From: Niabella beijingensis
GTDB taxonomy: Bacteria > Bacteroidota > Bacteroidia > Chitinophagales > Chitinophagaceae
Length of the DNA: 64,000 nt
Assembly (NCBI RefSeq): GCF_020034665.1
Contig: NZ_JAIQDI010000001.1
Location: 1,550,001-1,614,000 of the forward strand
Direction: 5' to 3'
Part shown: positions 1-7,554 of the stretch, one piece after another
How the letters are laid out: every line of letters starts with the position of its first letter
How positions within the stretch are numbered: the stretch's first letter is position 1
Notes under the pieces: model-generated
What the model saw: only the letters and a program-made list of their open reading frames with translations
The model's database searches: none
Told to the model about the DNA's origin: nothing
Position numbers and translations under genes: made by a program

Positions 1-245
1 TGACGTCCCGGGGCCCGATACTTTTTGTCGCGGGGTCGATGATCTTCAGCTTGCTGTTATTTTACATGCTCTTCAATTTTTCCCGGCTTACCCGGAAGGC
101 GTTGCAGGCCGGCGATCACCGGACCCTCAGCAAGGGGCTTTTTCACCTGGCCTCTTATTTTAAAATAATTGGAATCGCCGTGATCTTCTTGCTGGCCTAC
201 TCTTTTCTGAGTGCATTGATGATCAGCTTGGGAGCTGCAGTCTAA
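1..245 (+). CDS. C-terminal end of a small membrane protein, DUF5362-like (partial)
   Basis: An open frame enters from the left edge (codons in phase from base 3) and ends at a TAA at 243-245; the true start lies outside the window. The visible 81 residues hold two hydrophobic stretches separated by a short polar loop with basic and acidic residues (SRLTRKALQAGDH). This resembles the end of small DUF5362-type Bacteroidota membrane proteins; the family call rests on this pattern only. No function can be stated. Its stop overlaps by four bases the stop of the RDD gene on the other strand, so the two genes converge. Confidence 0.5.
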   Translation, partial: TSRGPILFVAGSMIFSLLLFYMLFNFSRLTRKALQAGDHRTLSKGLFHLASYFKIIGIAVIFLLAYSFLSALMISLGAAV

Positions 246-1066
246 GCACGCTGATTGGTGGAAAGATAGTTATAATCCTCCAGCAGCTTGTCCAGGAACT
301 GGTAGGGTTCCATATCCGTTTCAATTTTCAGATAATCCTTTACCCGGTCTGCCGCCATTTTCAGCGAATCATAGCGATGGGTCTTGTGCGCATTATCCAG
401 CAGGTTTTTGATGATGTTAAGGTCCCGGTCGGAAATGTGCATCACCTGCGGGAAAACGGGAACATAGTCCTCCCGTACCTCCCGGAATATAGTATTCGAG
501 AGGTCTTCGTGTTTATTTGTCCGGATAACGATGGTATGCGCCAGCAGGTCACCGATACGCTGGGATTTTTTGGAGGAGGCTACCAGTACAATATCGGTCA
601 CCAGGAATCCGAAGCCCAGAAGGAAGATAAAAAAGGTTTGCCAGTCGGCGCTGCTTCCCAGGGTCAGCAGCAATATAAGGATCACCACAATCCAGAGATC
701 GGACACCCGGAGCAGCCACCGGATCAAAAACTGGCTGATACTGGCCTTGCCCCCGTTGTCGTTCACTACCCGCAGGTGCATGATCTTTTTTCCGATGCTT
801 TGCCCGTTGGTGGTAATTTCCATGATGATATGGTATAAAAAAAGAGGCGCCATTACCAGCAGCTGAATGGCCCATAAATTATGCCGCCCGTCTTCATCCC
901 AGGGGCCGATCTGCTCGGTGAGCTTTCCCACCAGCCAGCTGGCGGCAATAATATAGCACAGCTCCACCGCCATATCGATAAACAGGGACGCCATGCGCCG
1001 GCCAAAGCTGGGCACTTCAAAAGCCACATCGATATTAAAGGAGGTAGGGATGCTGATTACCGGCAT
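242..1066 (-). CDS. RDD family membrane protein
   Basis: Predicted 274-residue integral membrane protein. The N-terminal two thirds form an RDD domain: the family's first Arg and Asp lie in SFGRRMASLFIDM (about residues 21-33), followed by a hydrophobic segment, then the GQSIGKKIMHLRVV block (about 89-102), two more hydrophobic segments and an RIGDLLAHTIVI stretch typical of the domain end. The C-terminal 80 residues are soluble and charged. RDD proteins are poorly understood; some have been linked to ion transport. In Bacteroidota the gene is often encoded beside SpoIIM/MoxR/DUF58 genes, as here, where it is divergent from that operon with a 119-base gap. Start at the ATG at 1066. Confidence 0.85.
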   Translation of the reverse strand: MPVISIPTSFNIDVAFEVPSFGRRMASLFIDMAVELCYIIAASWLVGKLTEQIGPWDEDGRHNLWAIQLLVMAPLFLYHIIMEITTNGQSIGKKIMHLRVVNDNGGKASISQFLIRWLLRVSDLWIVVILILLLTLGSSADWQTFFIFLLGFGFLVTDIVLVASSKKSQRIGDLLAHTIVIRTNKHEDLSNTIFREVREDYVPVFPQVMHISDRDLNIIKNLLDNAHKTHRYDSLKMAADRVKDYLKIETDMEPYQFLDKLLEDYNYLSTNQRA

Positions 1067-1138
1067 GAGCGCGTTGTTTTGTCAGGCAAAATACACTTAA
1101 ATCCTAATATTAACCATGATTTATTTTACCCGGCAGAA

Positions 1139-1168
1139 TTGATGTTTTTAAATAAAAATTGTACTTTG
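1139..1168 (+). promoter_or_regulatory. Bacteroidota-type promoter of the SpoIIM-MoxR-DUF58 operon
   Basis: TTG at 1139-1141 is followed after 19 bases by GTACTTTG (1161-1168), a one-mismatch version of the Bacteroidota -7 element TAnnTTTG. Transcription would begin near 1173-1175, which rules out the upstream TTG at 1159 as start codon and favours the TTG at 1186. The same string GTACTTTGGC recurs before the first peptide transporter (23075). Confidence 0.5.
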
Positions 1169-1185
1169 GCAGAAAATCAATTTGC

Positions 1186-2163
1186 TTGAGAGAGGCGCTG
1201 TTCATTAAGAAAAACAAAGACCGCTGGCTGAAAAACCAACAGCAACCGCCGGAATCACCCGATGATTTGGCTAAATCATTTACCCAGCTGGTGGATGATC
1301 TGGCTTATGCCAAAACATTCTACCCCACCAGCAAGACCACACAGTACCTGAACAAACAGGCTTCCGATATGTATCTCAGCATTTACCAGAACCGGAAAGA
1401 AGAATCGAGCCGGCTCGCTTATTTCTGGAAATATGAGCTGCCCCTGGTTATCTACAAGCACCACCGCACCGTGTTGTTCGCGTTTATCGTATTTGTGACC
1501 TTTTTTTTACTCGCATTCTTTGTTGCGGCAAAAGACCAGGATGTTGCCAACAATTTTTTCGGAGAAAATTATGTGCAGAAAACAATGGAAAACATCGAGG
1601 AGGGCAATCCCTTCGGGATCTATGAATCCGGTAATCCCGTCTTAAGCTGGCTGGGCATCATGATCAATAATATCAGGGTGGCTTTCCTGTTTTTTGTATC
1701 GGGTATTTTCTGCGGGATCCCTACCTTATACAAACTCGCCGAGACGGGGGCCATGGTAGGTGTTTTTGATCAGCTTTTTACGTCAAAGGGGTTTGGCATT
1801 CAGTTCTGGATGGTGGTATTTGTACACGGTACCCTGGAAATAACCGCTATCATACTGGCCGGAGCAGCCGGGTTTATCCTGGGGAAGAGCTTCCTGTTCC
1901 CCGGTACCCGGAAACGCATCGAAGCCTTCCGGGAAGGCGCCAAGGACGGAGTAAAGATCATGATCGGTATATTACCGGCGTTCATTATTGCTGCTTTTTT
2001 TGAAGGACTTTTTACGAGGCTTTACAATAATGCCTCCTGGTTTACCACCTTCATAACAACTGCCTCGGTCCTTTTTGTAATCTGGTACTTTATCATTTAT
2101 CCCGTTCAGCTGGCCCGCCGCAGCAAAAGAGCTGCAGAGGGGGGCATTGCAAGCGATGTATAA
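1186..2163 (+). CDS. SpoIIM-type (stage II sporulation protein M family) membrane protein
   Basis: 325-residue polytopic membrane protein of the SpoIIM/DUF95 family, which in Bacteroidota accompanies MoxR ATPases and is not involved in sporulation. It begins MREALFIKKNKDRW, as usual for family members, then has a soluble helical region to about residue 90, a transmembrane segment near 92-115, and further hydrophobic segments around the conserved HGTLEI motif (about residue 213). The TTG start is chosen because the frame upstream of it contains the promoter. It is the first gene of the operon; its end overlaps the next gene by eight bases, suggesting translational coupling. Substrate and role are unknown. 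Confidence 0.85.
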   Translation: MREALFIKKNKDRWLKNQQQPPESPDDLAKSFTQLVDDLAYAKTFYPTSKTTQYLNKQASDMYLSIYQNRKEESSRLAYFWKYELPLVIYKHHRTVLFAFIVFVTFFLLAFFVAAKDQDVANNFFGENYVQKTMENIEEGNPFGIYESGNPVLSWLGIMINNIRVAFLFFVSGIFCGIPTLYKLAETGAMVGVFDQLFTSKGFGIQFWMVVFVHGTLEITAIILAGAAGFILGKSFLFPGTRKRIEAFREGAKDGVKIMIGILPAFIIAAFFEGLFTRLYNNASWFTTFITTASVLFVIWYFIIYPVQLARRSKRAAEGGIASDV

Positions 2164-2929
2164 ACTGAAAAATGCGTTCCTGTTTTGTGGTATCCTGTTT
2201 CTGTTACTGCCGGCCGCTGCTTTTTCGCAGTCAAATGAAGAGGATGAAATCACAGAGGATTCAACAAGCATTGTAGATATCGGCAGTGCGACCGATAAAG
2301 AACCGGCTGCCAGCTTCAAAGGCATTGAATATTTTGAAAACGACAGCTCTGCGGTCCGCTCCGTTCCGGACAGTTTTGTCCGCCGGCTCCATAATGATGC
2401 CGACTTCGGTTATGTAAAAACCGGCCTGAAACCGGAAAACAAAGCATCTTCACAACAAACACGGGGGCCCGTCATCGGCAGCGGTTTTTTCTCCCTGCTC
2501 CCGTATATTGCTATTGCGCTGTTCATTATCATCCTGGTGTGGTACCTGTCCGCCAATCAGTTTATCCTGTTCCGCAAAAAAAGCACCGCGCTTCCCGTAT
2601 CACATACAGAAGAGGCATCCCGGGATATTTTTTCCATCGATTATGCGGCATCCATCCGGCAGGCATTACAGCAGAAAAATTACCGGCTGGCCATCCGGCT
2701 GCAATACCTTGAACTGCTGAAAAAATTATCCGACAGGCAGCTGATCCATTTCCTGCCGGATAAAACCAATTTTGAGTACCTGACGCAAATGCGTTCCAGC
2801 AAGCATTACCAGGATTTTTTTACCGCTACCCGGCATTATGAGTACAGCTGGTATGGCTTATTCGATATTAGCGAGAATATGTATCAAAAAATAAACGATA
2901 CCTTTCAACAACTGAAACAAAAACTTTAA
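2156..2929 (+). CDS. DUF4129 domain membrane protein
   Basis: 257 residues. A signal peptide (LFCGILFLLLPAAAFSQ) is followed by a low-complexity acidic extracytoplasmic stretch to about residue 110, a transmembrane segment near 118-138, and a cytoplasmic DUF4129 domain in which aromatic and basic residues are spread over NYRLAIRLQYLELLKKL and HYEYSWYGLF. DUF4129 proteins typically sit with MoxR/DUF58 genes; their role is unknown. ATG at 2156 is chosen over the TTG at 2147 in frame. It overlaps the SpoIIM gene by eight bases and is followed after 12 bases by the DUF4350 gene. Confidence 0.8.
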   Translation: MYKLKNAFLFCGILFLLLPAAAFSQSNEEDEITEDSTSIVDIGSATDKEPAASFKGIEYFENDSSAVRSVPDSFVRRLHNDADFGYVKTGLKPENKASSQQTRGPVIGSGFFSLLPYIAIALFIIILVWYLSANQFILFRKKSTALPVSHTEEASRDIFSIDYAASIRQALQQKNYRLAIRLQYLELLKKLSDRQLIHFLPDKTNFEYLTQMRSSKHYQDFFTATRHYEYSWYGLFDISENMYQKINDTFQQLKQKL

Positions 2930-2941
2930 CGGACCCGTCTT

Positions 2942-4165
2942 TTGAAAAAACAGCTTCCATATCTCCTGGGCTTCCTGCTGATCATCGTACTTCTTTTTGT
3001 GCTGTTAAGGAATGGAAAAACAGATACAAAGCAGCAGCCAAGTACTTTTGTTTCCCTTAAAAAAGAAGATAAAAATCCCTATGGCACCTATGTGGCCTAT
3101 AACGGCTTAAAACGTTTTTTTCCCGAAGCGCGTTTTGTTATCAATAAGAAGGAATTGCTCAATGACACTGCTCTTTCGCGGGAAACCGGCGGCCAGCTTT
3201 TTATTGTCATAGCACCCCAGGCCAGCTTCTATGAGTATGAACTGGATGAGCTGATGGAATTTATAGAGCCCGGCAACAATGTATTCATCAGCTGTTTCCG
3301 GCCCGGCAATGAACTGGAGCATCTTGTTGATGCGCGGGCCAGCATCGGCCCGATCGACTCCTACCCTTTTGCCGACTACGGGCCGGATACCATGCGCCAG
3401 GAGCTGGATTCCATACCTCCGTCACCGGCATATGCTGCCAGTTACCCCGGCGTGGCCATGGAAGGTTATTTCGTACGCACCGACAAAAGCACCACGCGGA
3501 TCCTTGGCCGCGGCCGGGAAGGACGCGCCAATTTTATACAACTGAAAAAAGGGAAAGGCTCGCTGTTCATACACCTTTCGCCGCTGAGCTTCAGCAATTA
3601 TTTCCTGCTTTACGGAAATAATATGGAATATTTCAACCGGGTGTTTTCCCTCATTCCCTCAGCTACCCATACGATTGTTTGGGATGAATACTACCGGAAA
3701 AGAAGAAACGATGATAAAAGTAATAAAGGCTGGTTCGCTTCCATTATGAAGCAGAAAAGCTTCCGGAGCGGGATACTGCTGGCATTATTGCTGCTGTTGC
3801 TCTTTGCATTGCTGGAAATGCGCCGGCGGCAGCGTTTCATACCCGCCATCGTACCGCCAAAGAACGACACGCTCGACTTTGTAAAAACAATGGGGCTGCT
3901 TTATTATGAGAAAAAAGATAATATCAACCTTGCCCAGAAAATGAGTGCGTATTTTCTGGAACACCTTCGCAATAAATATCATATCTTTTCGAAGAAACTG
4001 AATGAGGAATTCATACAGGAGGTCAGTCATAAAAGCGGGGCCGATCCGGAATTGATCAACAGCATTGTGGCGCGGATAAAACAGGTAAACAATGAAGGTA
4101 TTATTTCGGATACGGACCTCATCGTGTTACAGGCAGATATTGAAAAATTTTATAACAGCATCTAA
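2942..4165 (+). CDS. DUF4350 domain-containing membrane protein
   Basis: 407 residues starting at TTG (2942), directly before a signal-anchor helix (about residues 5-22). A periplasmic region of about 250 residues follows, with the DUF4350 core including a KEDKNPYGTYVAYNGLKRFFP segment near the start, then a second transmembrane helix near 280-297 and a soluble C-terminal domain that is mostly helical. The layout, two membrane helices flanking a Rossmann-like periplasmic domain, is usual for the family. No in-frame ATG precedes the anchor helix, so TTG is the only good start. Twelve bases behind DUF4129 and 11 before MoxR, it is clearly co-transcribed. Function unknown. Confidence 0.75.
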   Translation: MKKQLPYLLGFLLIIVLLFVLLRNGKTDTKQQPSTFVSLKKEDKNPYGTYVAYNGLKRFFPEARFVINKKELLNDTALSRETGGQLFIVIAPQASFYEYELDELMEFIEPGNNVFISCFRPGNELEHLVDARASIGPIDSYPFADYGPDTMRQELDSIPPSPAYAASYPGVAMEGYFVRTDKSTTRILGRGREGRANFIQLKKGKGSLFIHLSPLSFSNYFLLYGNNMEYFNRVFSLIPSATHTIVWDEYYRKRRNDDKSNKGWFASIMKQKSFRSGILLALLLLLLFALLEMRRRQRFIPAIVPPKNDTLDFVKTMGLLYYEKKDNINLAQKMSAYFLEHLRNKYHIFSKKLNEEFIQEVSHKSGADPELINSIVARIKQVNNEGIISDTDLIVLQADIEKFYNSI

Positions 4166-4176
4166 AAACAAGATAC

Positions 4177-5154
4177 ATGGAAGAACCAATTTTTGAAAAC
4201 CGCGTCAACCTCAGCGACCTGAACCAGGCGGTAATGAAGATCACCGATGAAATAAAAAAGATCATTATAGGTCAGGATGAAATGGTCCAGCTCATCATCA
4301 CGGCGCTACTGGCGGACGGTCATGTACTGATAGAGGGGGTTCCGGGTGTGGCAAAGACCCTTACCGCCAAGCTGGTGGCCCGCTCGGTAAATGCTGTTTT
4401 TTCCAGGATCCAGTTCACCCCCGACCTGATGCCTTCCGATGTTATCGGCACACCTGTATTCAACCCGGGTGATGCACGTTTTGAATTTAAAAAAGGTCCG
4501 GTGTTCGGGAACATTGTACTGGTGGATGAGATCAACCGGGCCCCGGCAAAAACCCAGGCAGCACTGCTGGAGGTGATGGAAGAACGCCAGGTATCGGTAG
4601 ATGGAAAGACCTATACGATGGACACGCCGTTTATGGTTATTGCCACACAGAATCCGGTGGAACAGGAAGGCACCTACCGCCTGCCGGAAGCCCAGCTCGA
4701 CCGTTTCCTGTTTAAGATCGAGGTACCTTACCCTACTGAAGAACAGGAATTGCAGATCCTCAGCCGCTTTCATCAGCTGGGGAATCAGAATCCGCTGGAA
4801 AGCATCGATCAGGCCCTGTCCGGAGCACAGATCAATCACCTCCGGCAGCAGGTAAAAGAGATCATCATCGAAGAAAAGCTGTTGGGTTTTATTGCAAAAC
4901 TGATCCACCAGACAAGGAATAACAAAGCCATTTACCTGGGTGCCTCACCCCGTGCTTCCCTTTCCATTATGAACGCTTCGAAAGCTATGGCAGCCATCCG
5001 GGGAAGGGACTTTGTAACACCGGACGATGTACTGGCGGTGGCCGCTCCCGTTCTGAGGCACCGCATTATCCTGTCGCCGGAAAAAGAAATGGAAGGTATT
5101 ACCGAAAATGAGATCATCAGGCAGCTGATCAATGGCCTGGAAATACCCAGATAA
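4177..5154 (+). CDS. MoxR family AAA+ ATPase
   Basis: 325-residue cytoplasmic AAA+ ATPase. Walker A is GVPGVAKT (about residues 54-61), Walker B VLVDEIN (about 113-119), followed by the MoxR signature RAPAKTQAALLEVMEE; sensor 1 lies in MVIATQNPVEQEGTYRLPEAQLDRF and the AAA lid domain includes GASPRASLSIM. MoxR ATPases act as chaperone-like remodelling factors for partner proteins, often with VWA- or DUF58-containing partners; the DUF58 gene follows here. Length is normal for the family. ATG start. The arrangement DUF4129-DUF4350-MoxR-DUF58 suggests that this ATPase works on the DUF58 protein or membrane partners, which is inference from context. Confidence 0.95.
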   Translation: MEEPIFENRVNLSDLNQAVMKITDEIKKIIIGQDEMVQLIITALLADGHVLIEGVPGVAKTLTAKLVARSVNAVFSRIQFTPDLMPSDVIGTPVFNPGDARFEFKKGPVFGNIVLVDEINRAPAKTQAALLEVMEERQVSVDGKTYTMDTPFMVIATQNPVEQEGTYRLPEAQLDRFLFKIEVPYPTEEQELQILSRFHQLGNQNPLESIDQALSGAQINHLRQQVKEIIIEEKLLGFIAKLIHQTRNNKAIYLGASPRASLSIMNASKAMAAIRGRDFVTPDDVLAVAAPVLRHRIILSPEKEMEGITENEIIRQLINGLEIPR

Positions 5155-5216
5155 ATCTCAAATCCTAAATCTCAAATTCCAAATCCCGATTCTCCCATCT
5201 CAATTCTCAATTATCC
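5155..5216. repeat. low-complexity spacer of permuted short words
   Basis: The gap between MoxR and DUF58 consists of imperfect reiterations of words such as AAATCTCAAATCC and TCTCAATTCTCAATT. Unlike the other 11-12 base gaps of this operon it is 62 bases long. Similar word-play spacers occur at 10517-10575 and 56958-57000. Confidence 0.5.
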
Positions 5217-6539
5217 TTGCAATCGTTCTATCTCAATAAGATCGTTTACTACATCGGCGGCGCTATCGCATTGTGCTTTATTGCCAGTTATTTTGCACCA
5301 CAGCTCTATTCCATTGCATCGGTGCTGCTGGTACTGCTGTTCATTGCCATTCTCGCCGATGTGCTGCTGGTGTATCTGAAAAAAAACGGCATTATTGCCA
5401 CCAGGACCACCCCCGACCGGTTGAGTATCGGCGACGAGAACCGGATCACATTGCACCTTTTTAACAACTATAACCACCCGGTTGCCGTTTCGGTGATCGA
5501 TGAACTGCCGGTCCAGTTCCAGGAGCGGAGCTGGGTCCGCAATACCACCCTTGCCGGAAGCCAGGGAACAGACATCCATTATTTTCTGAAACCACTCACC
5601 CGCGGCGAATACCTTTTTCACGATATCAATGTATTTGTTACCGCACCGCTGCGGCTGGTAACCCGCAGGTTCACCATTAACGCGCAAAAGACCACAAAGG
5701 TCTATCCTTCCTTTATCCAGATGCGCCGTTTCCAGTTACTGGCTATTGCCAACCGGCTGCAGGAAGCAGGGGTAAAGCGCTCACCAAGGCTCGGGCACAG
5801 CATGGAGTTTGAGCACATTAAGGAATATGTGCGCGGCGATGACTACCGCACCATTAACTGGAAAGCCACCGGCCGTAAAGGCAGCATCATGGTGAACAAT
5901 TACACAGACGAACGCAGCCAGCAGGTATACTGCATTATCAATAAAGGGCGGGTGATGAAGATGCCATTTGAAGGTATGACCCTGCTGGACTATTCCATCA
6001 ATGCAGCCCTTGTATTGTCCAATATATCCCTTGTAAAACAGGATAAGGCCGGACTGATCACTTTTGCAGAGAACCAGGATGTATTCCTTACCGCCGACAA
6101 ACGCCCAGGACAGATGAACCTGCTGCTGGAAACGCTGTACAAACAGGAAACCCGTTTCCTTGAAGCTGACTACGAAAAGCTTTATACCGTTATCCGTAAT
6201 AAGATCACCAGCCGCAGCCTGCTGGTGCTGTTCACCAATTTTGAATCCATGGAAAGCCTGCAACGTGAAATGCCGGCCTTAAAAAGGATGGCCCATTATC
6301 ACCTGCTTCTGGTGGTATTCTTTGAAAACACGGCGATCCGGGAGCTTACCGAAACAAGCGCCGGCGATCTTGAAGAAGTTTATATTAAAACCATTGCGGA
6401 GAAATTTGCCTTTGAAAAGCGGCAGATGGTCAAGGAGCTGCAGCAGAACGGGATCTTAAGCATTCTTACCGCGCCGCAGCAGCTCACCGTAAATACCATC
6501 AATAAATACCTGGAACTAAAGAACAGGGCCCGGATCTGA
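5217..6539 (+). CDS. DUF58 domain-containing protein (MoxR partner)
   Basis: 440 residues. Two hydrophobic helices near residues 10-50 are followed by a beta-rich region and the DUF58 core with its hallmark GDDYRTINWKATGRKG (about residues 207-222). The C-terminal part has a VWA-like fold pattern (ALVLSNISLVKQDKAGLITF and SRSLLVLFTNFE). The start is TTG at 5217, just before the membrane helices; there is no suitable ATG. DUF58 proteins are standard neighbours of MoxR and are thought to be its substrates or co-factors. Last gene of the operon; the SnoaL-like gene converges 24 bases after its stop, with no obvious terminator between. Confidence 0.9.
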   Translation: MQSFYLNKIVYYIGGAIALCFIASYFAPQLYSIASVLLVLLFIAILADVLLVYLKKNGIIATRTTPDRLSIGDENRITLHLFNNYNHPVAVSVIDELPVQFQERSWVRNTTLAGSQGTDIHYFLKPLTRGEYLFHDINVFVTAPLRLVTRRFTINAQKTTKVYPSFIQMRRFQLLAIANRLQEAGVKRSPRLGHSMEFEHIKEYVRGDDYRTINWKATGRKGSIMVNNYTDERSQQVYCIINKGRVMKMPFEGMTLLDYSINAALVLSNISLVKQDKAGLITFAENQDVFLTADKRPGQMNLLLETLYKQETRFLEADYEKLYTVIRNKITSRSLLVLFTNFESMESLQREMPALKRMAHYHLLLVVFFENTAIRELTETSAGDLEEVYIKTIAEKFAFEKRQMVKELQQNGILSILTAPQQLTVNTINKYLELKNRARI

Positions 6540-6563
6540 TCTCCGGAAAAGAAACGACCTTGT

Positions 6564-6902
6564 TTACTTTCCCTCCAACAAAGGCCGCGGATCAAACACC
6601 ACTTTCAGTGAAAGGATCTTCCCGTTTTCCGTGTGGTACCACCCGGATGCCAGCACCATTTTTCCGCCCATATCGATCTCATACCAGAGACAGACATCTT
6701 CTCCGGCCGCAAACGCCTGTTGTACCTGGTATTTCAGCTTCATTTGTGTCATTTCCTTTATATAGAGGTCTGCACCTTCCCGCTTCCCGAGTACGCCCTC
6801 AAATACAAAATCTTCCCGTAAACAAACCCGGGCATCCGGGAAATTTTCCGCGTTCAGTGCTTCGATAAACCGCAACACCAATGCTGTAGCCTGATTCTTC
6901 AT
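6564..6902 (-). CDS. SnoaL/NTF2-like small protein
   Basis: 112 residues with the pattern of a SnoaL-like (NTF2 fold) domain: N-terminal helix ending in FIEALNAENFPDARVCL, followed by DDFVFEG-like DFVFEGVLG, a central helix with basic residues, and terminal strands carrying VCLWYEIDMGG and KILSLKVVFDPRP. Such proteins are single-domain cytoplasmic ligand binders or enzymes (isomerase, hydrolase); no specific substrate can be named. The gene has its own -7 element (6926-6933) and a Crp-type palindrome (6955-6970) upstream, so it is probably controlled by the Crp/Fnr protein encoded just before it. Confidence 0.75.
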   Translation of the reverse strand: MKNQATALVLRFIEALNAENFPDARVCLREDFVFEGVLGKREGADLYIKEMTQMKLKYQVQQAFAAGEDVCLWYEIDMGGKMVLASGWYHTENGKILSLKVVFDPRPLLEGK

Positions 6903-6925
6903 ATATTATTGTTTTAACGATACAG

Positions 6926-6933
6926 CAAAGCTA
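6926..6933 (-). promoter_or_regulatory. -7 element TAGCTTTG of the SnoaL-like gene
   Basis: On the minus strand this is a perfect TAnnTTTG. Predicted transcription start lies near 6919-6921, giving a leader of about 17 bases before the ATG at 6902. No TTG is found at the usual -33 spacing; the Crp-like palindrome lies upstream instead, as expected for an activated promoter. Confidence 0.5.
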
Positions 6934-6954
6934 ACACAGCCCCCGAAAAAGGGC

Positions 6955-6970
6955 TGTGACAATAATCACA
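6955..6970. promoter_or_regulatory. Crp-type palindrome TGTGA-N6-TCACA
   Basis: The sequence TGTGACAATAATCACA is an exact match to the classical CRP half-sites with a 6-base spacer. Its centre lies about 42-44 bases before the predicted start of the SnoaL-like transcript, close to the class II activator position. It lies nine bases behind the stop of the Crp/Fnr-family gene. An adjoining hairpin CACAGCCC/GGGCTGTG (6935-6942 and 6951-6958) shares bases with it. Confidence 0.6.
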
Positions 6971-6978
6971 AAAAAATC

Positions 6979-7554
6979 TCATGGATTTATTCTCCGCCGG
7001 CTCCGTATCCGGCTCAGGGTCTCCCGGGCAACACCTAAAAAAGATGCCAGCCGGGTAAGCGGCACACGTTGCAACATGAAAGGATAATGATGCTCCAGGT
7101 ATTCCAGCCGGTTCGTTGCCGTATATAGCTGGAAGAGGTTCGCAAAAGCCTCCTGCCGGGCTGCAAATATCCGGATGCAGGCCCGGCCCAGAGCCTCGAT
7201 CTCGGGTGATCGCCCGGCGGCTTCCTGTAACAGCGCTTTGTCAAAAACAATCACCTCCAGCGGTTCGCCGGCAGCAATAAAATATTCCGAAGGCTGTCCG
7301 TTTCCGAAGCTGGTAATATTCGTCACTATATCATTTTCAAAAAAGAACCCGGTATTTTTTTCCAGCCCATCCAGCTGGTAATAACTTCTGCAATATCCCT
7401 TTTCAATAAAGTACAGCGATTGACACACCTGGCCTTCCTTCAGCAGCAGTGCGCCCTTTTTATAGTGCACTGCAGAAAGCGCAGGCTGCAGCAATTGCCA
7501 GCCCTCCTCAGTAACCGGAGCCAGGGATCGTAAATAACGCAACAGGTGTTCCAT
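6979..7554 (-). CDS. Crp/Fnr family transcriptional regulator
   Basis: 191 residues. The N-terminal cyclic-nucleotide-binding-type beta-barrel spans about residues 15-120 (YKKGALLLKEGQVCQSLYFIEKGYCRSYY), followed by the dimerisation helix and a C-terminal helix-turn-helix, LTRLASFLGVARETLSRIR. The recognition helix keeps the Arg-Glu-x-x-x-Arg residues that in E. coli CRP read TGTGA. The cAMP-contacting residues of CRP are not evident, so the effector is unknown. The ATG at 7554 is chosen because the family homology begins there (MEHLLRYLRSL); the frame is open upstream but that is cdsA sequence. Its first 47 bases overlap the end of cdsA. A matching palindrome sits directly downstream. Confidence 0.85.
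   Translation of the reverse strand: MEHLLRYLRSLAPVTEEGWQLLQPALSAVHYKKGALLLKEGQVCQSLYFIEKGYCRSYYQLDGLEKNTGFFFENDIVTNITSFGNGQPSEYFIAAGEPLEVIVFDKALLQEAAGRSPEIEALGRACIRIFAARQEAFANLFQLYTATNRLEYLEHHYPFMLQRVPLTRLASFLGVARETLSRIRSRRRINP

Noticed and set aside
6935..6958. Hairpin CACAGCCC/GGGCTGTG as a terminator of the Crp-like gene
   Set aside because: No T-run follows on the minus strand; it overlaps the Crp-type palindrome and is more likely part of a regulatory site.
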